From Pseudobdellovibrio sp031428275 (GTDB lineage: Bacteria; Bdellovibrionota; Bdellovibrionia; Bdellovibrionales; Bdellovibrionaceae), in contig JANPPC010000007.1 in NCBI GenBank assembly GCA_031428275.1, positions 1-64,000 on the forward strand: a DNA stretch of 64,000 bases, given 5' to 3'. The notes below the pieces were generated by a model that saw only the letters and a program-made list of their open reading frames with translations, had not been told where the DNA came from and made no database searches. Position numbers and translations under genes: made by a program. This document shows, in pieces, positions 24,214-33,375 of this stretch. Every line of letters starts with the position of its first letter. The first letter of the stretch is position 1.

Positions 24214-25581
24214 ATGAGCACAAAACTTTTTGGTACAGACGGCATTCGCGGAACATCGAACCAATTTCCGATGACTCCCGAAGTCGTAGTTAAAATTGGT
24301 CAAGCGATCGGGCATTTAATTCGCACAAAAAAAATCTCGTCACCGTCTCAGGCTAACAAAGTGGTCATCGGTAAAGACACGAGGCTTTCTGGCTATATGA
24401 TCGAGCAAGCATTATCTAGCGGGCTAAATTCAATGGGTATTTACGTTCAGCTTGTCGGCCCTTTACCGACTCCGGGTATTGGTTATTTAACCCGTACTAT
24501 GCGAGCCGCAGCAGGGATTGTTATTTCAGCTTCGCACAATGCCTATCAAGATAATGGCATAAAAATCTTCGGACCAGATGGTTTTAAGTTAGACGATAAG
24601 TTAGAAAAAGAAATTGAAGCTCTGGTCGCACAAGATAACTTAGCAAAGATGTTACCACCGGCAAAAGATATCGGGCGCACACGTCGTATCGAAGATGCTC
24701 AGGGTCGTTATATCGTTTATGCTAAAAGTGCATTCCCGCTTGAGTACACTTTAGATGGTTTAAGAATTGTTTTAGATACGGCCCACGGTGCAGCATACAA
24801 AGTAGCACCGGCTATCTTTGAAGAACTTGGTGCAGAAGTGATTCACGTGGGTAATCAACCGAATGGAACAAATATCAATGATAAAGTGGGAGCCCTGCAT
24901 CCAAGCCTTATTTCGCAAGCTGTTGTTCAGTACCGTGCAGACGTAGGCATTGGTTTAGACGGCGACGCCGATCGCGTGGTGATGATTGACGAAAAAGGCA
25001 AGCTAGTAAACGGTGATCATATCTTAGCCATTTGCGCTATTCACATGAAAAATAAAAAGCAACTTAAAGCTGATACTTTAGTGGTTACACAAATGAGTAA
25101 CTTCGGCTTAGAAAAAAAAATGAATGAGCTTGGGATTAAAGTTATAAAAACGAGTGTGGGCGATAAGCACGTTGTAGAAGAAATGCGTAAAGGTAATTAC
25201 AGTCTGGGCGGTGAGCAATCGGGCCATATTATATTTCTAGATCAGTCAACAACAGGCGACGGTACAGTCGCCGCGCTTAATGTACTGTCGGTCATGCGTG
25301 AAACAGGCAAACCCATGAGCGAGCTTGCTAATGTTTTTGAAGATGTTCCGCAGGTTTTGATCAACTGTCGAGTGCGTAGCCGAGTCGAATTAGATAAAAT
25401 CAAAGGCTACGATAAAATATTGGCCGAAAAAGAAGCTGAGCTTAAAGGCGAAGGTCGTATCTTCATTCGCTATTCAGGTACCGAACCGTTAATTCGTGTT
25501 TTGGTCGAAGGGCCTGATAAAAAGAAAATATCAGCTATTGCCGAACAGCTAGCTTCATTTCTTGAAAAAGAGATTTCGTAA
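24214..25581 (+). CDS. glmM: phosphoglucosamine mutase
   Basis: Converts glucosamine 6-phosphate to glucosamine 1-phosphate for peptidoglycan and lipopolysaccharide precursors. It starts KLFGTDGIRGTSNQFPMTPE, has the phosphoserine loop SASHN (Ser107), the metal-binding DGDADR and the sugar-phosphate site RYSGTEPLIRVLVEG. 455 residues is normal. AGGAAG lies about 12 bases before the ATG, and its stop shares one base with the pdxJ start (TAATG). Position after cdaA-cdaR fits the known GlmM-CdaA interaction. Confidence 0.97.
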   Translation: MSTKLFGTDGIRGTSNQFPMTPEVVVKIGQAIGHLIRTKKISSPSQANKVVIGKDTRLSGYMIEQALSSGLNSMGIYVQLVGPLPTPGIGYLTRTMRAAAGIVISASHNAYQDNGIKIFGPDGFKLDDKLEKEIEALVAQDNLAKMLPPAKDIGRTRRIEDAQGRYIVYAKSAFPLEYTLDGLRIVLDTAHGAAYKVAPAIFEELGAEVIHVGNQPNGTNINDKVGALHPSLISQAVVQYRADVGIGLDGDADRVVMIDEKGKLVNGDHILAICAIHMKNKKQLKADTLVVTQMSNFGLEKKMNELGIKVIKTSVGDKHVVEEMRKGNYSLGGEQSGHIIFLDQSTTGDGTVAALNVLSVMRETGKPMSELANVFEDVPQVLINCRVRSRVELDKIKGYDKILAEKEAELKGEGRIFIRYSGTEPLIRVLVEGPDKKKISAIAEQLASFLEKEIS

Positions 25582-26306
25582 TGAAAAATAAAATTAGTCT
25601 TGGAGTTAATATAGATCACGCAGCCACTTTACGTCAGGTGCGTGGTGAAACGACCGATTACCCCAGCTTAACGCAATTAGTGAAAAAAATTAAAGCCGGC
25701 GGAGGTCAGCAAATTACGATTCACTTGCGCGAAGACCGTAGACATATTCAAGATCACGATGTTGTAACGCTTTGTAAAAAGGCAGTTTTACCGATTAATC
25801 TAGAAATGGCCGTTTCAGACGAGATGCTGGGGATTGCGTTAAAAAATAAACCAGCCTGGGTGTGCTTTGTACCTGAAAAACGCGAAGAGCTTACGACTGA
25901 AGGCGGTTTAAATATTTTAAAAGTTTACACCGAAATTGAAGCGATGACTCAGACCTTGAAATCCAAAAAAATTAAAGTTTCTTTTTTTATCGAGCCCAGT
26001 CTTCCACTGGTCAGTGCGGCAGCGCAGGCGAATGCCGATGCGATCGAATTTCACACCGGGCATTGGGTTTTGGCCAGCGGTGCTAAGAAAGAGAAAACCT
26101 GGAAGCAGTTGGTAACAGCCGCTCAGTACGCACACGATTTGGGTTTAAGAGTTCACGCGGGGCACGGGCTTGATTTCATACACGCTAAAAAAATTCGCAA
26201 GTTACCACATTTAGTTGAAGTAAATATCGGGCATTCATTGATTTGCTATTCTCTTGAAATGGGAATTGAAAAAGCCGTCAAGGCCATGCGGGCCGAACTA
26301 AAGTAA
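25581..26306 (+). CDS. pdxJ: pyridoxine 5'-phosphate synthase
   Basis: Condenses 1-deoxyxylulose 5-phosphate and 3-amino-1-hydroxyacetone phosphate in the DXP-dependent vitamin B6 route. It starts ISLGVNIDHAATLRQVRGET, with the HLREDRRHIQDHD loop, IEFHTGHW and GLRVHAGHGLDF, all family signatures of the TIM barrel. 241 residues is normal. It is joined by TAATG overlaps to glmM before and tsaE after, so all three are translated as one operon. Confidence 0.97.
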   Translation: MKNKISLGVNIDHAATLRQVRGETTDYPSLTQLVKKIKAGGGQQITIHLREDRRHIQDHDVVTLCKKAVLPINLEMAVSDEMLGIALKNKPAWVCFVPEKREELTTEGGLNILKVYTEIEAMTQTLKSKKIKVSFFIEPSLPLVSAAAQANADAIEFHTGHWVLASGAKKEKTWKQLVTAAQYAHDLGLRVHAGHGLDFIHAKKIRKLPHLVEVNIGHSLICYSLEMGIEKAVKAMRAELK

Positions 26307-26752
26307 TGCGGGCTTTCAAAAGTATTTATAAGCTGCATTTAACAAGTGAATCTGAATTACCAGGCCTTGTACAAAAAATAAAATCTGTAATGCCTGAAAA
26401 TGCAATCTTACTTTTGCAAGGTTCGATGGCGGCAGGAAAAACCACCTTTGCAAGGTGTTTCTGTGAATCACTGGGTCTTCCGATGACTCAGTCGCCAACC
26501 TACGCGATTCACCAGCGTTATCAGAACGAAAAATTCTGTATTGATCATCTAGATCTTTATCGATTAGAAAATGAAGATCAGCTTGAGACCGCAGGCCTGT
26601 GGGATCTGCTGGCGCAAAAAAGCAACCTAGTGATTATCGAATGGAGTGAGCGTATTGCGGGCGACTGGTATCCAATCGACCGTAAGGTTTATAGATTGAA
26701 CATTGATAGCTCGTCGGAAGAACGAGTTTATGAGTTTTCACAGCTAGTATAG
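26306..26752 (+). CDS. tsaE: tRNA t6A synthesis ATPase TsaE
   Basis: ATPase of the TsaBDE complex that makes threonylcarbamoyladenosine at position 37 of ANN-decoding tRNAs. Walker A GSMAAGKTT at residues 39-47, SPTYAIHQRY (switch-like) and LDLYRLENEDQLETAGLWDLL, then IIEWSERI are diagnostic. 148 residues is normal. The Walker A has Met-Ala-Ala where most have E/D-L-G-A, a mild variant. Coupled to pdxJ by a one-base overlap; the next gene is convergent. Confidence 0.93.
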   Translation: MRAFKSIYKLHLTSESELPGLVQKIKSVMPENAILLLQGSMAAGKTTFARCFCESLGLPMTQSPTYAIHQRYQNEKFCIDHLDLYRLENEDQLETAGLWDLLAQKSNLVIIEWSERIAGDWYPIDRKVYRLNIDSSSEERVYEFSQLV

Positions 26753-26776
26753 CTAGGCTAAACAGAAGATCGGCCC

Positions 26777-27730
26777 TTACGCGGATTCTTTGGCTAAGTC
26801 TTCCAGTAGGGTTGTGTCTTTTTCAGAAAGATTGGCTGCTTTAAACCCAACTAAAAATCCGACAACTGTATCACCTCGTTTTAGTGCAGTGATACAAGCG
26901 TATTTAAAGTTATTAACGCCGATACCTAATTGCGTTAGGCTAAACGATTCCGATGAACCCGTTTGATAAACTTTTTTAAATGGGTTTTCGTCATTTAAAT
27001 TATATTCGAAAATAAGTGAATTAATACCGTCTTTTTCAAGATCAGAATCCATTTTGAAAACCTTGGTTTTGCTGTTTTCAATTCGTAAAACCATAAAGGC
27101 GCTAAAGTGTTTCTTCGCTTCAAAGCTGAATTCTTCGTGACGCTCTGAAATAAATTCCCAGATTGCGGTGCGTTCTGATTCACCTTTGTCTTGTTTGCCA
27201 AAGCTAATAGATGGGGCACTAATATTAAAATCGAGGCCTTCAAGAATTGAATACGTCTTTGAGTCAGACTCAACTTCTGTTTCTAGCTCAGGCTGATCAA
27301 AAATATTTTTACTAAATAATTGTAAAATATGCGGCGGTGTTAAAATAAAAACGTGGTTCTTTAAAGCCATTAATTTAGTCGGGTAATGAAGACCTAAAAC
27401 ATAAATATGGTCGTTCCAAGTCATTAGCGGAATAAGCTGTTCGTCCCAAATTCCGTGATTAGAATAGATATCGACCGAGTCTTTCGCCGAAACTATTAAA
27501 TGAGAAATTTCTTGTTCTGAAATACTACTTTTAAAACTACAACAGCCCGTTTCAGCACAAAACCAAGTTTCATAGCTGGTCCACTTAAGAATGTTACTCT
27601 CGAGTGCGATCAAAAGCTTTGGTTTATCTAGAGAGCTGTGATCAAAGTTTTTCATTTTTTCTTCAAGCTCAAGCGCCTCTTGAATGAAAAACTCTTCCCA
27701 GTTTACCGTCGTATTTAAATAGTTCATCAA
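26777..27730 (-). CDS. hypothetical cytoplasmic protein
   Basis: 317 residues, no signal peptide or membrane segment. An N-terminal helical part (residues 1-70) includes WFCAETGCCSF. The last third, from about residue 180, reads like a GAF/PAS-type sensor fold (FSAFMVLRIENSKTKVFKM, then ACITALKRGDTVVGFLVGFK) but this is only an impression. It is a single gene, convergent with tsaE and facing a 350-bp non-coding region. Function unknown. Confidence 0.6.
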   Translation of the reverse strand: MMNYLNTTVNWEEFFIQEALELEEKMKNFDHSSLDKPKLLIALESNILKWTSYETWFCAETGCCSFKSSISEQEISHLIVSAKDSVDIYSNHGIWDEQLIPLMTWNDHIYVLGLHYPTKLMALKNHVFILTPPHILQLFSKNIFDQPELETEVESDSKTYSILEGLDFNISAPSISFGKQDKGESERTAIWEFISERHEEFSFEAKKHFSAFMVLRIENSKTKVFKMDSDLEKDGINSLIFEYNLNDENPFKKVYQTGSSESFSLTQLGIGVNNFKYACITALKRGDTVVGFLVGFKAANLSEKDTTLLEDLAKESA

Positions 27731-28080
27731 GTTTATTATCGGTTTTGCATTGGCGAATCTTGAAAAAACTGCAAATTGTTCGAATTCTATTTAACCCTTT
27801 CGTCCAGCGAAAGGCTCATAGAGTAACAGATCAGGAGGTCTCTTGATTAATTTTATTAAGGTATTGATATTACAGGCTTTTTTGATTAATACGGCCGGAG
27901 GCAAGCTTGCTATGTATTCAAGCTCTGATCTTCAATTCAGCCCTGAGTCGTTTGGGCCCCGCGAAAAGGGTCCGGTACTTCACCCATTAAGGGCTAAGCC
28001 CTGCACGCGAAAACATTTGTCAGTGTAAGCTAACTAGTTAAAACTTTTCAAATTTTTCAAATTCGTGTAAATAGAAGCCC
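27731..28080. other. 350-bp intergenic region with hairpins, possible small RNA
   Basis: The gap holds a perfect 7-bp hairpin (CCTTTCG/CGAAAGG, 27796-27814), a GCAAGCTTGC palindrome (27901-27910), and a GC-rich block (27940-28010) with GGGCCC and an AGGGC/GCCCT stem. CGCGAAAA occurs twice. The GC-rich block has a loose resemblance to the 3' side of 6S RNA, but no matching 5' arm was found. A small ORF lies across it. An RNA gene is possible, not shown. Confidence 0.35.
27843..28028 (+). CDS. doubtful 61-codon ORF in the intergenic region
   Basis: A TTG start follows AGGAGGT by three bases (closer than usual). The first 20 residues look like a weak export signal (INFIKVLILQAFLINTAGG); the rest is basic and Pro-rich without a domain. 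A second start at ATG 27912 also has GGAGG ten bases before it. The two ribosome-binding-like sites favour translation. The structured GC-rich DNA at the 3' end favours a non-coding reading. Confidence 0.3.
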   Translation: MINFIKVLILQAFLINTAGGKLAMYSSSDLQFSPESFGPREKGPVLHPLRAKPCTRKHLSV

Positions 28081-29295
28081 ATGCAAAACCATTCTGGGAC
28101 TTCGCTAAAAGAGCGCATTTATTTAGATCATAATGCGACAACTCCGCATTCGCCTTTGTTAAAACAAAGATGGGCTGAGCTTTTTGAAGTTTCAGGTAAT
28201 CCGTCATCGATTCATCAAGATAGCCGTATTCCTAAAACCTGGTTACGTGAAACTAGACAAAAATTTGCAGACTATTTAAATTGTTCAACCCTAGAATTGA
28301 TTTTCAATTCGGGGGCTAGCGAAGGCAATAGTTCAATTTTAAAATCAGTTTGGCATTTTAAACAAACAACTCAGCCCGAGTTCTTAATTAGCGCTGTTGA
28401 GCACCCAAGTGTCGTCAAAACCGCCGAACACCTAGAAACTTTAGGCGCGAAGATTCACTGGATCCCAGTGCATCGTAACGGTAAGATTGATTTAGAATTT
28501 ATCAAAAAAAATATTTCTAGTAAAACGGCTTTAGTATCAGTGATGTTTGCGAATAACGAAACCGGTAGTCTATTTCCGATTAAAGAAATTTCTTCAATTG
28601 CTCATGCGGCGGGTGCATTGATGCATTCGGATTGCGTGCAGATGCTGGGTAAATTCGACTTAGCTAGTTTACCAAATAAATTAAAAGACTTAGATGTTGA
28701 TTACGCCACATTTTCGGCCCACAAGTTTTATGCTCTAACGGGCACCGGTGTGGTTTATGTAAAAAAAAATTCGCCTTGGATTCCGCTCGTGCACGGTGGC
28801 GGGCAAGAGCGCAGTCGTCGCGGCGGCACCGAAAATATTTTAGGCATTGCCGCTTTAGGTATGGTGATGGGCGAGATTATTGCTAGCGCGGTTCAAGTGA
28901 CCGAGATGGCGCGCCTGCGAGATTTATTCGAAAGTAGTGTTACCAAAGAAATACGAGGCTGCACGATTACCGCGGGCGAAAGCGCGCGTTTATCAAATAC
29001 CTCAAGTTTAGTGATTCAAGGTGTCGACGGCGAGACTTTATTGATGAGTTTAGACTTAAGAGGTTTCTCGGTCAGCACAGGAGCCGCTTGCAGTAGCGGC
29101 AACCCCGAACCTAGCCCCGTTCTGCTTTCGATGGGCCTTACGCGCGAAGAGGCGCAAAGTTCGTTGCGGGTCAGTCTTGGGTGGAGCACGACCGAAACTC
29201 AGATTCAAAATTTTGTCGCAACGCTAAAAGAGGTTGTCGGTAAGCTTCGCGAAATTAATTTAAATTCAAAGGATCAACCCTATGTCGCAATTTAA
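28081..29295 (+). CDS. cysteine desulfurase (NifS/IscS family)
   Basis: PLP enzyme that takes sulfur from cysteine for Fe-S clusters and thio-modified tRNA. It starts IYLDHNATTPHSPLLKQRW, has GNPSSIHQDSR, the PLP lysine in SAHKFYALTGTG (Lys215) and the persulfide Cys337 in STGAACSSGN, a group I-like loop. 404 residues is normal. It overlaps mnmA by 14 bp, so a main task is probably sulfur supply for tRNA 2-thiouridine; it may also serve the rest of the cell. Confidence 0.95.
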   Translation: MQNHSGTSLKERIYLDHNATTPHSPLLKQRWAELFEVSGNPSSIHQDSRIPKTWLRETRQKFADYLNCSTLELIFNSGASEGNSSILKSVWHFKQTTQPEFLISAVEHPSVVKTAEHLETLGAKIHWIPVHRNGKIDLEFIKKNISSKTALVSVMFANNETGSLFPIKEISSIAHAAGALMHSDCVQMLGKFDLASLPNKLKDLDVDYATFSAHKFYALTGTGVVYVKKNSPWIPLVHGGGQERSRRGGTENILGIAALGMVMGEIIASAVQVTEMARLRDLFESSVTKEIRGCTITAGESARLSNTSSLVIQGVDGETLLMSLDLRGFSVSTGAACSSGNPEPSPVLLSMGLTREEAQSSLRVSLGWSTTETQIQNFVATLKEVVGKLREINLNSKDQPYVAI

Positions 29296-30388
29296 TGAAA
29301 AAAAATCTAAAGGTCGCGTGCTTGTTGCGATGAGCGGCGGCGTTGATAGTTCGGTCGCAGCCGCGCTTTTAGTCGAGCAAGGTTATGAAGTAATCGGGGC
29401 GACGATGCAGGTTTGGGATTATTCAAGCTGCGATATCACAGAAGGTAGCGGCACATGCTGCTCTAGCTTAGACGTCGATGACGCCCGCAGTGTGGCAGAT
29501 AAATTAAATATTCCGTTCTATGTTTTAAACTGTGAAGCTAAATTTAAAACGTCAGTGATTGATCCATTTATTAAGGCTTACTTAAATGCACAAACTCCGC
29601 TTCCTTGTGTGAACTGCAACACCTACTTAAAGTTTGATCATTTGATTAAAAAAATGAAAGAGCTTGATTGTGATTACTTATCAACGGGTCATTACGCCCA
29701 AGTTGTTTTTGATGAAAATAATCATGCCAAGATTAAAACATCGACCGACGACTGGAAAGATCAAACTTATTTTCTTTTTACGATTGATCCAGAAATAGTG
29801 CCGAAGTTGTTATTTCCGATTGGTCATTTAAAAAAGCCCCAAGTTCGCGAAATCGCCGAAGCTAAGGGTTTAGTCGTAGCGAAAAAGAAAGATTCGACTG
29901 GCATATGCTTTGTTGGCTCAAAAGGCTACGATCAATTTATCAAAGAAAATGTAAGCGCCGCTGAACTTGAAACTAAGAAAGGCGTGCTTAAAAGATTTCC
30001 TTCGGGCGAAGTCATGGCTGATCATAGCGGGATCCACCTTTACACCATCGGTCAAGGCAAAGGATTAGGGATGAACTATCACGAAAAACTTTTTGTGATT
30101 CAGATTGATGCTTTAGATAATACAATCTGGGTTGGTGAAGAAAAGTACTTATTAAAAAACGAAGTCGATATTATTGAAGCGAAGTGGCTCTCGGAAATCG
30201 AAGATGGGGCTGAATATAACGTGAAAATTCGTTACCAGCATCAAGGCTCAGCCGCGAATATATACAAAACCGAACGCGGTTATAAATTAAAATTTAAAGA
30301 TCCACAGCGCGCAGTAACCCCGGGGCAAGCGGCCGTACTTTATAAAAATCAACAACTCATAGGTGGCGGATGGATCACTCTCAATTAG
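29282..30388 (+). CDS. mnmA: tRNA-specific 2-thiouridylase MnmA
   Basis: Adds sulfur to U34 of tRNA Lys, Glu and Gln. The PP-loop SGGVDS is at residues 18-23, the nucleophile in LPCVNCNTYLKF and the second catalytic Cys in STGICFVG are present. 368 residues is normal. It starts 14 bp inside the cysteine desulfurase gene, its sulfur donor, and overlaps mtaB by 19 bp, forming a tRNA-modification operon. The N-terminus has about ten extra polar residues before the first strand. Confidence 0.97.
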   Translation: MSQFNEKKSKGRVLVAMSGGVDSSVAAALLVEQGYEVIGATMQVWDYSSCDITEGSGTCCSSLDVDDARSVADKLNIPFYVLNCEAKFKTSVIDPFIKAYLNAQTPLPCVNCNTYLKFDHLIKKMKELDCDYLSTGHYAQVVFDENNHAKIKTSTDDWKDQTYFLFTIDPEIVPKLLFPIGHLKKPQVREIAEAKGLVVAKKKDSTGICFVGSKGYDQFIKENVSAAELETKKGVLKRFPSGEVMADHSGIHLYTIGQGKGLGMNYHEKLFVIQIDALDNTIWVGEEKYLLKNEVDIIEAKWLSEIEDGAEYNVKIRYQHQGSAANIYKTERGYKLKFKDPQRAVTPGQAAVLYKNQQLIGGGWITLN

Positions 30389-31755
30389 GTAACAGCTTAC
30401 CTAGTCATTCAGTTAATAAGCAAAGCGACGAACGTTATGAGTTTGTCGTGCATACTTTTGGTTGCAAGGTAAACACGTACGACACTGGATTGATTCAAAA
30501 AAACTTATCTGCCTATGGTTTTAAATCGAACACGGATAAAAAGTCAGCAACGGCAGTGCATGTTCTAAATACCTGTGCAGTGACGGCCGAAGCCACTCAG
30601 CAAGCGGTTCGTCTTATTCGTAGAATTAAAGCCCACCAGCCTTTGGCTACAGTCGTTGTCACAGGTTGTGCAGCACAAGTTGACACAGGCGCTTTTGAAA
30701 ACCTACCCGGCGCTAATTTAGTGGTAGCAAATTCCCATAAAGGCATGCTTCCGCAACTACTAGACCAGTACTTTAAAGGTGAAATAAAAGAAAAAGTATT
30801 CAAATCAAATATTTTTAAAAAAGAAGATCTAGAAATTGGCGGAGGAGAAGAACTTCAGCACACCCGCAGCTTTCTGAAAATTCAAGATGGGTGTAATAGT
30901 TTTTGCACGTTCTGTATTATCCCCTATGCACGCGGTAAAAGTCGTTCGATTCCGATTGCGCAGTTGGTTCATAAAATTAATGAATTGGTTAAAGACGGTG
31001 TTAAAGAAGTTGTCTTAACCGGCGTCCATATCGGTGACTACGAAGACCAAACATTTAGCGGCGTAAAAGTAATTGAAGACTTAGTTGAGTCTGTTTTAAC
31101 GAAAACAAAAATGCCCAGAATTCGTTTATCTTCACTTGAGCCGATCGAGCTAAGTCCCCGGCTTTTAGACCTTTATGAAAACGATCGTCTTTGCCCACAT
31201 TTTCATATGAGTATTCAAAGTGCCGATACGGAAGTGCTGGCGCAAATGAAACGTAAGTACACTGAAACACAGGTTCGGGATTCTTTACATGCGATTGAAA
31301 AAAAGTTATCAAATGCTTATGTCGGTATGGATGTGATCGCCGGATTTCCTTCCGAGACCGATGAGCAGTTTGAAAATACTTATAAAGTTTTATCTGAAAC
31401 ACCCTGGACGCGCTTGCACGTTTTTCCGTACAGCGAGCGTCAAGGTACACGTGCCAGTGTATTACCGCAGTTATCGATGTCTAAACGAAAAGAGCGCGCT
31501 AGTCGCTTGCGTGAACTTAGTCTACATCGTGAACAAGCTGAAGCATTAAAGCAAATCGGTACTTTAAAGAAAGCTTTGGTACTGAATAAGCTGATGACTT
31601 CAGGACAGGCACTGTCGCGCGATTACTGGTCGATCGATTTAGGGCTGAACGAAGAGACTCACGCATCGCTAAAAAATACAGAAGTTCTAGTTAAAATAAC
31701 TTCTGTAGAAATTCGTCAAATGGATGTGGTCTTGAAGGCTCAGGTGTTCGCGTGA
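30370..31755 (+). CDS. mtaB: tRNA t6A37 methylthiotransferase MtaB
   Basis: Radical SAM enzyme that adds a methylthio group to t6A37. Order: UPF0004 domain with HTFGCKVNTYDTGL and later Cys residues (NTCAVT, VTGCAAQ), the radical-SAM triad C-x3-C-x2-C (Cys175, Cys179, Cys182), and a C-terminal TRAM-like segment. The KVNTYD text separates the MtaB group from MiaB. 461 residues is slightly long because of a 20-residue polar N-terminus. It overlaps mnmA by 19 bp and rnc by four (GTGA). Confidence 0.92.
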   Translation: MDHSQLGNSLPSHSVNKQSDERYEFVVHTFGCKVNTYDTGLIQKNLSAYGFKSNTDKKSATAVHVLNTCAVTAEATQQAVRLIRRIKAHQPLATVVVTGCAAQVDTGAFENLPGANLVVANSHKGMLPQLLDQYFKGEIKEKVFKSNIFKKEDLEIGGGEELQHTRSFLKIQDGCNSFCTFCIIPYARGKSRSIPIAQLVHKINELVKDGVKEVVLTGVHIGDYEDQTFSGVKVIEDLVESVLTKTKMPRIRLSSLEPIELSPRLLDLYENDRLCPHFHMSIQSADTEVLAQMKRKYTETQVRDSLHAIEKKLSNAYVGMDVIAGFPSETDEQFENTYKVLSETPWTRLHVFPYSERQGTRASVLPQLSMSKRKERASRLRELSLHREQAEALKQIGTLKKALVLNKLMTSGQALSRDYWSIDLGLNEETHASLKNTEVLVKITSVEIRQMDVVLKAQVFA

Positions 31756-32483
31756 AAAATAATCTAAAGAAAGTACAGCTTTCAACCAACTATGAATTTA
31801 AAAACGAAAGTTTTTTAATCGAAGCACTGACGCACAAAAGTTTCTCAGTAGAAGAAAATAAACATCAAGCAAATAACGAACGTCTTGAGTTTTTAGGTGA
31901 TTCTGTACTTAATTTTGTAATTGCAGCCGATCTTGTTAAAAAATTTCCGCACGATGCTGAAGGTATCTTATCGAAAAAACGTGCAAGCTTAGTCAACCAA
32001 ACAACACTGTCTGAAATTGCTAAAAATTTACAGTTGTCTACGATGATTCAGTTTGGCCCTGGTGAGATTAAGCAAGGTAGTCCTACGAACCCACGCATTC
32101 TAGCTTCGGCGGTCGAAGCAATGATCGGCGCTGTCTTCTTAGATTCAGACTACAAGACGGTCGAAATATGGCTGCTTAATCTTTTTAAAAGTATTACGCC
32201 AGAACAAAGTGATAGTGGCAGCCAAGCTTTCGATTATAAAACTCGGGTGCAAGAATTAACCCAAAAGCATAAGCTCGGCACACCTACGTATGAAGTCGTC
32301 ATGACTTCGGGCCCCGCGCATAAGCCGCACTTTCTGATTTCATTGAATCTGAATCAAATCGAAAAATCGCGCGCCGAAGGTGCCAGTAAAAAAGCAGCAG
32401 AACAAGCGGCGGCTGAAATTTATTTAACTGAATTACTAAAAACTCTACCCGAAACTCTTAAAGGAGAAAAAAATGGCTTTTAA
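31752..32483 (+). CDS. rnc: ribonuclease III
   Basis: Cuts double-stranded RNA in rRNA processing and antisense regulation. The catalytic signature ERLEFLGDSVLNFVIA lies near residues 43-58, the second acidic motif in VEAMIGAVFLD, and a C-terminal double-stranded RNA-binding domain ends in GASKKAAEQAAAE. 243 residues is normal. GTG start, overlapping mtaB by GTGA. It overlaps era by 11 bp; rnc-era is a widely conserved pair. Confidence 0.97.
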   Translation: MKNNLKKVQLSTNYEFKNESFLIEALTHKSFSVEENKHQANNERLEFLGDSVLNFVIAADLVKKFPHDAEGILSKKRASLVNQTTLSEIAKNLQLSTMIQFGPGEIKQGSPTNPRILASAVEAMIGAVFLDSDYKTVEIWLLNLFKSITPEQSDSGSQAFDYKTRVQELTQKHKLGTPTYEVVMTSGPAHKPHFLISLNLNQIEKSRAEGASKKAAEQAAAEIYLTELLKTLPETLKGEKNGF

Positions 32484-33375
32484 AGCAGGCTTTCTAGGTT
32501 TAATCGGTCAGCCAAACGCAGGTAAAAGTTCATTGATGAACTACTTGATTGATCAAAAGGTTTCAATTGTGACACCTAAACCCCAAACCACTCGACGTCG
32601 TATCTTAGGAATTCATACCGACAAAAATTCACAAATTATTTTTATTGATGCTCCGGGTATCGTAAAGGCCGAAAAAGGACTGAACGCATTTTTAGAAAAA
32701 GAAGCGATGGATGTTATAGGCGAAAGTGACGCGCTGTTAGCCGTCCTAAGTATTGACGAAAAGAATGCCGAAAATATTCAGCGTATTTTAGATATGGTTG
32801 TTGGCTCTAAAAAACCTTGGTTAGCGGTCATTACTAAAACTGACATCGATGCGAACTCCAACCGCATCATGATTATTAAAAATATGGTTGAATCTCTTGG
32901 TGGGCGAGCCATCCAGATTTCAATTCTAAAAGATGGCAAGATAGGCCGCGAAGAATTATTAGCGCAGGTTTCAGAAATTCTACCGGAAGCGGCCGCACCG
33001 TTGTACGATGAAGAGCTTTACACAACTGAAAACGTCAAAGACTTGGTAGCTGAAATTGTACGCGAAAAATGTTTTGAAAATCTATCACAGGAATTGCCTT
33101 ACCAAATGGCCGTGCAGGTTCGTAAGTTTGATGAAAACGCGAAACCTTGTCCAAAAATCTACGTCGACGTTATGGTCGGAAAAGAAAGCCATAAACCGAT
33201 CGTCGTGGGTCAAGGCGCCCAAGTGATTAAAAAGATTAGCCAAGAAAGCCGGGCTGAAGTTGAAAAATTAATGGATCAAAAAGTATTTCTCGAGCTTAAC
33301 GTAGTCGTGAAAGAAAATTGGTACGAGCACCTCCAAACTATGAAAGAGCTGGGTTATGTCATCGAACGTAAATGA
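32473..33375 (+). CDS. era: GTPase Era
   Basis: GTPase that binds the 3' end of 16S rRNA for 30S maturation. G1 GQPNAGKSSL, G2/G3 region (TTRRRILGI, DAPGI) and G4 TKTD are present, then a C-terminal KH domain containing VGQGAQVIKKISQESRAEVE. 300 residues is normal. A GGAG site (AAAGGAGAAAAAA) lies before the ATG. It overlaps der by 20 bp, so rnc, era and der form one ribosome-assembly block. Confidence 0.97.
   Translation: MAFKAGFLGLIGQPNAGKSSLMNYLIDQKVSIVTPKPQTTRRRILGIHTDKNSQIIFIDAPGIVKAEKGLNAFLEKEAMDVIGESDALLAVLSIDEKNAENIQRILDMVVGSKKPWLAVITKTDIDANSNRIMIIKNMVESLGGRAIQISILKDGKIGREELLAQVSEILPEAAAPLYDEELYTTENVKDLVAEIVREKCFENLSQELPYQMAVQVRKFDENAKPCPKIYVDVMVGKESHKPIVVGQGAQVIKKISQESRAEVEKLMDQKVFLELNVVVKENWYEHLQTMKELGYVIERK

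Noticed and set aside
27977..28010. Match to the 3' side of 6S RNA
   Set aside because: A few conserved blocks appear in order, but the required 5' pairing arm was not found upstream, so it is not called as 6S RNA.
31055..31450. 131-codon minus-strand ORF in mtaB
   Set aside because: Antisense to the radical-SAM region, no ribosome binding site or domain.
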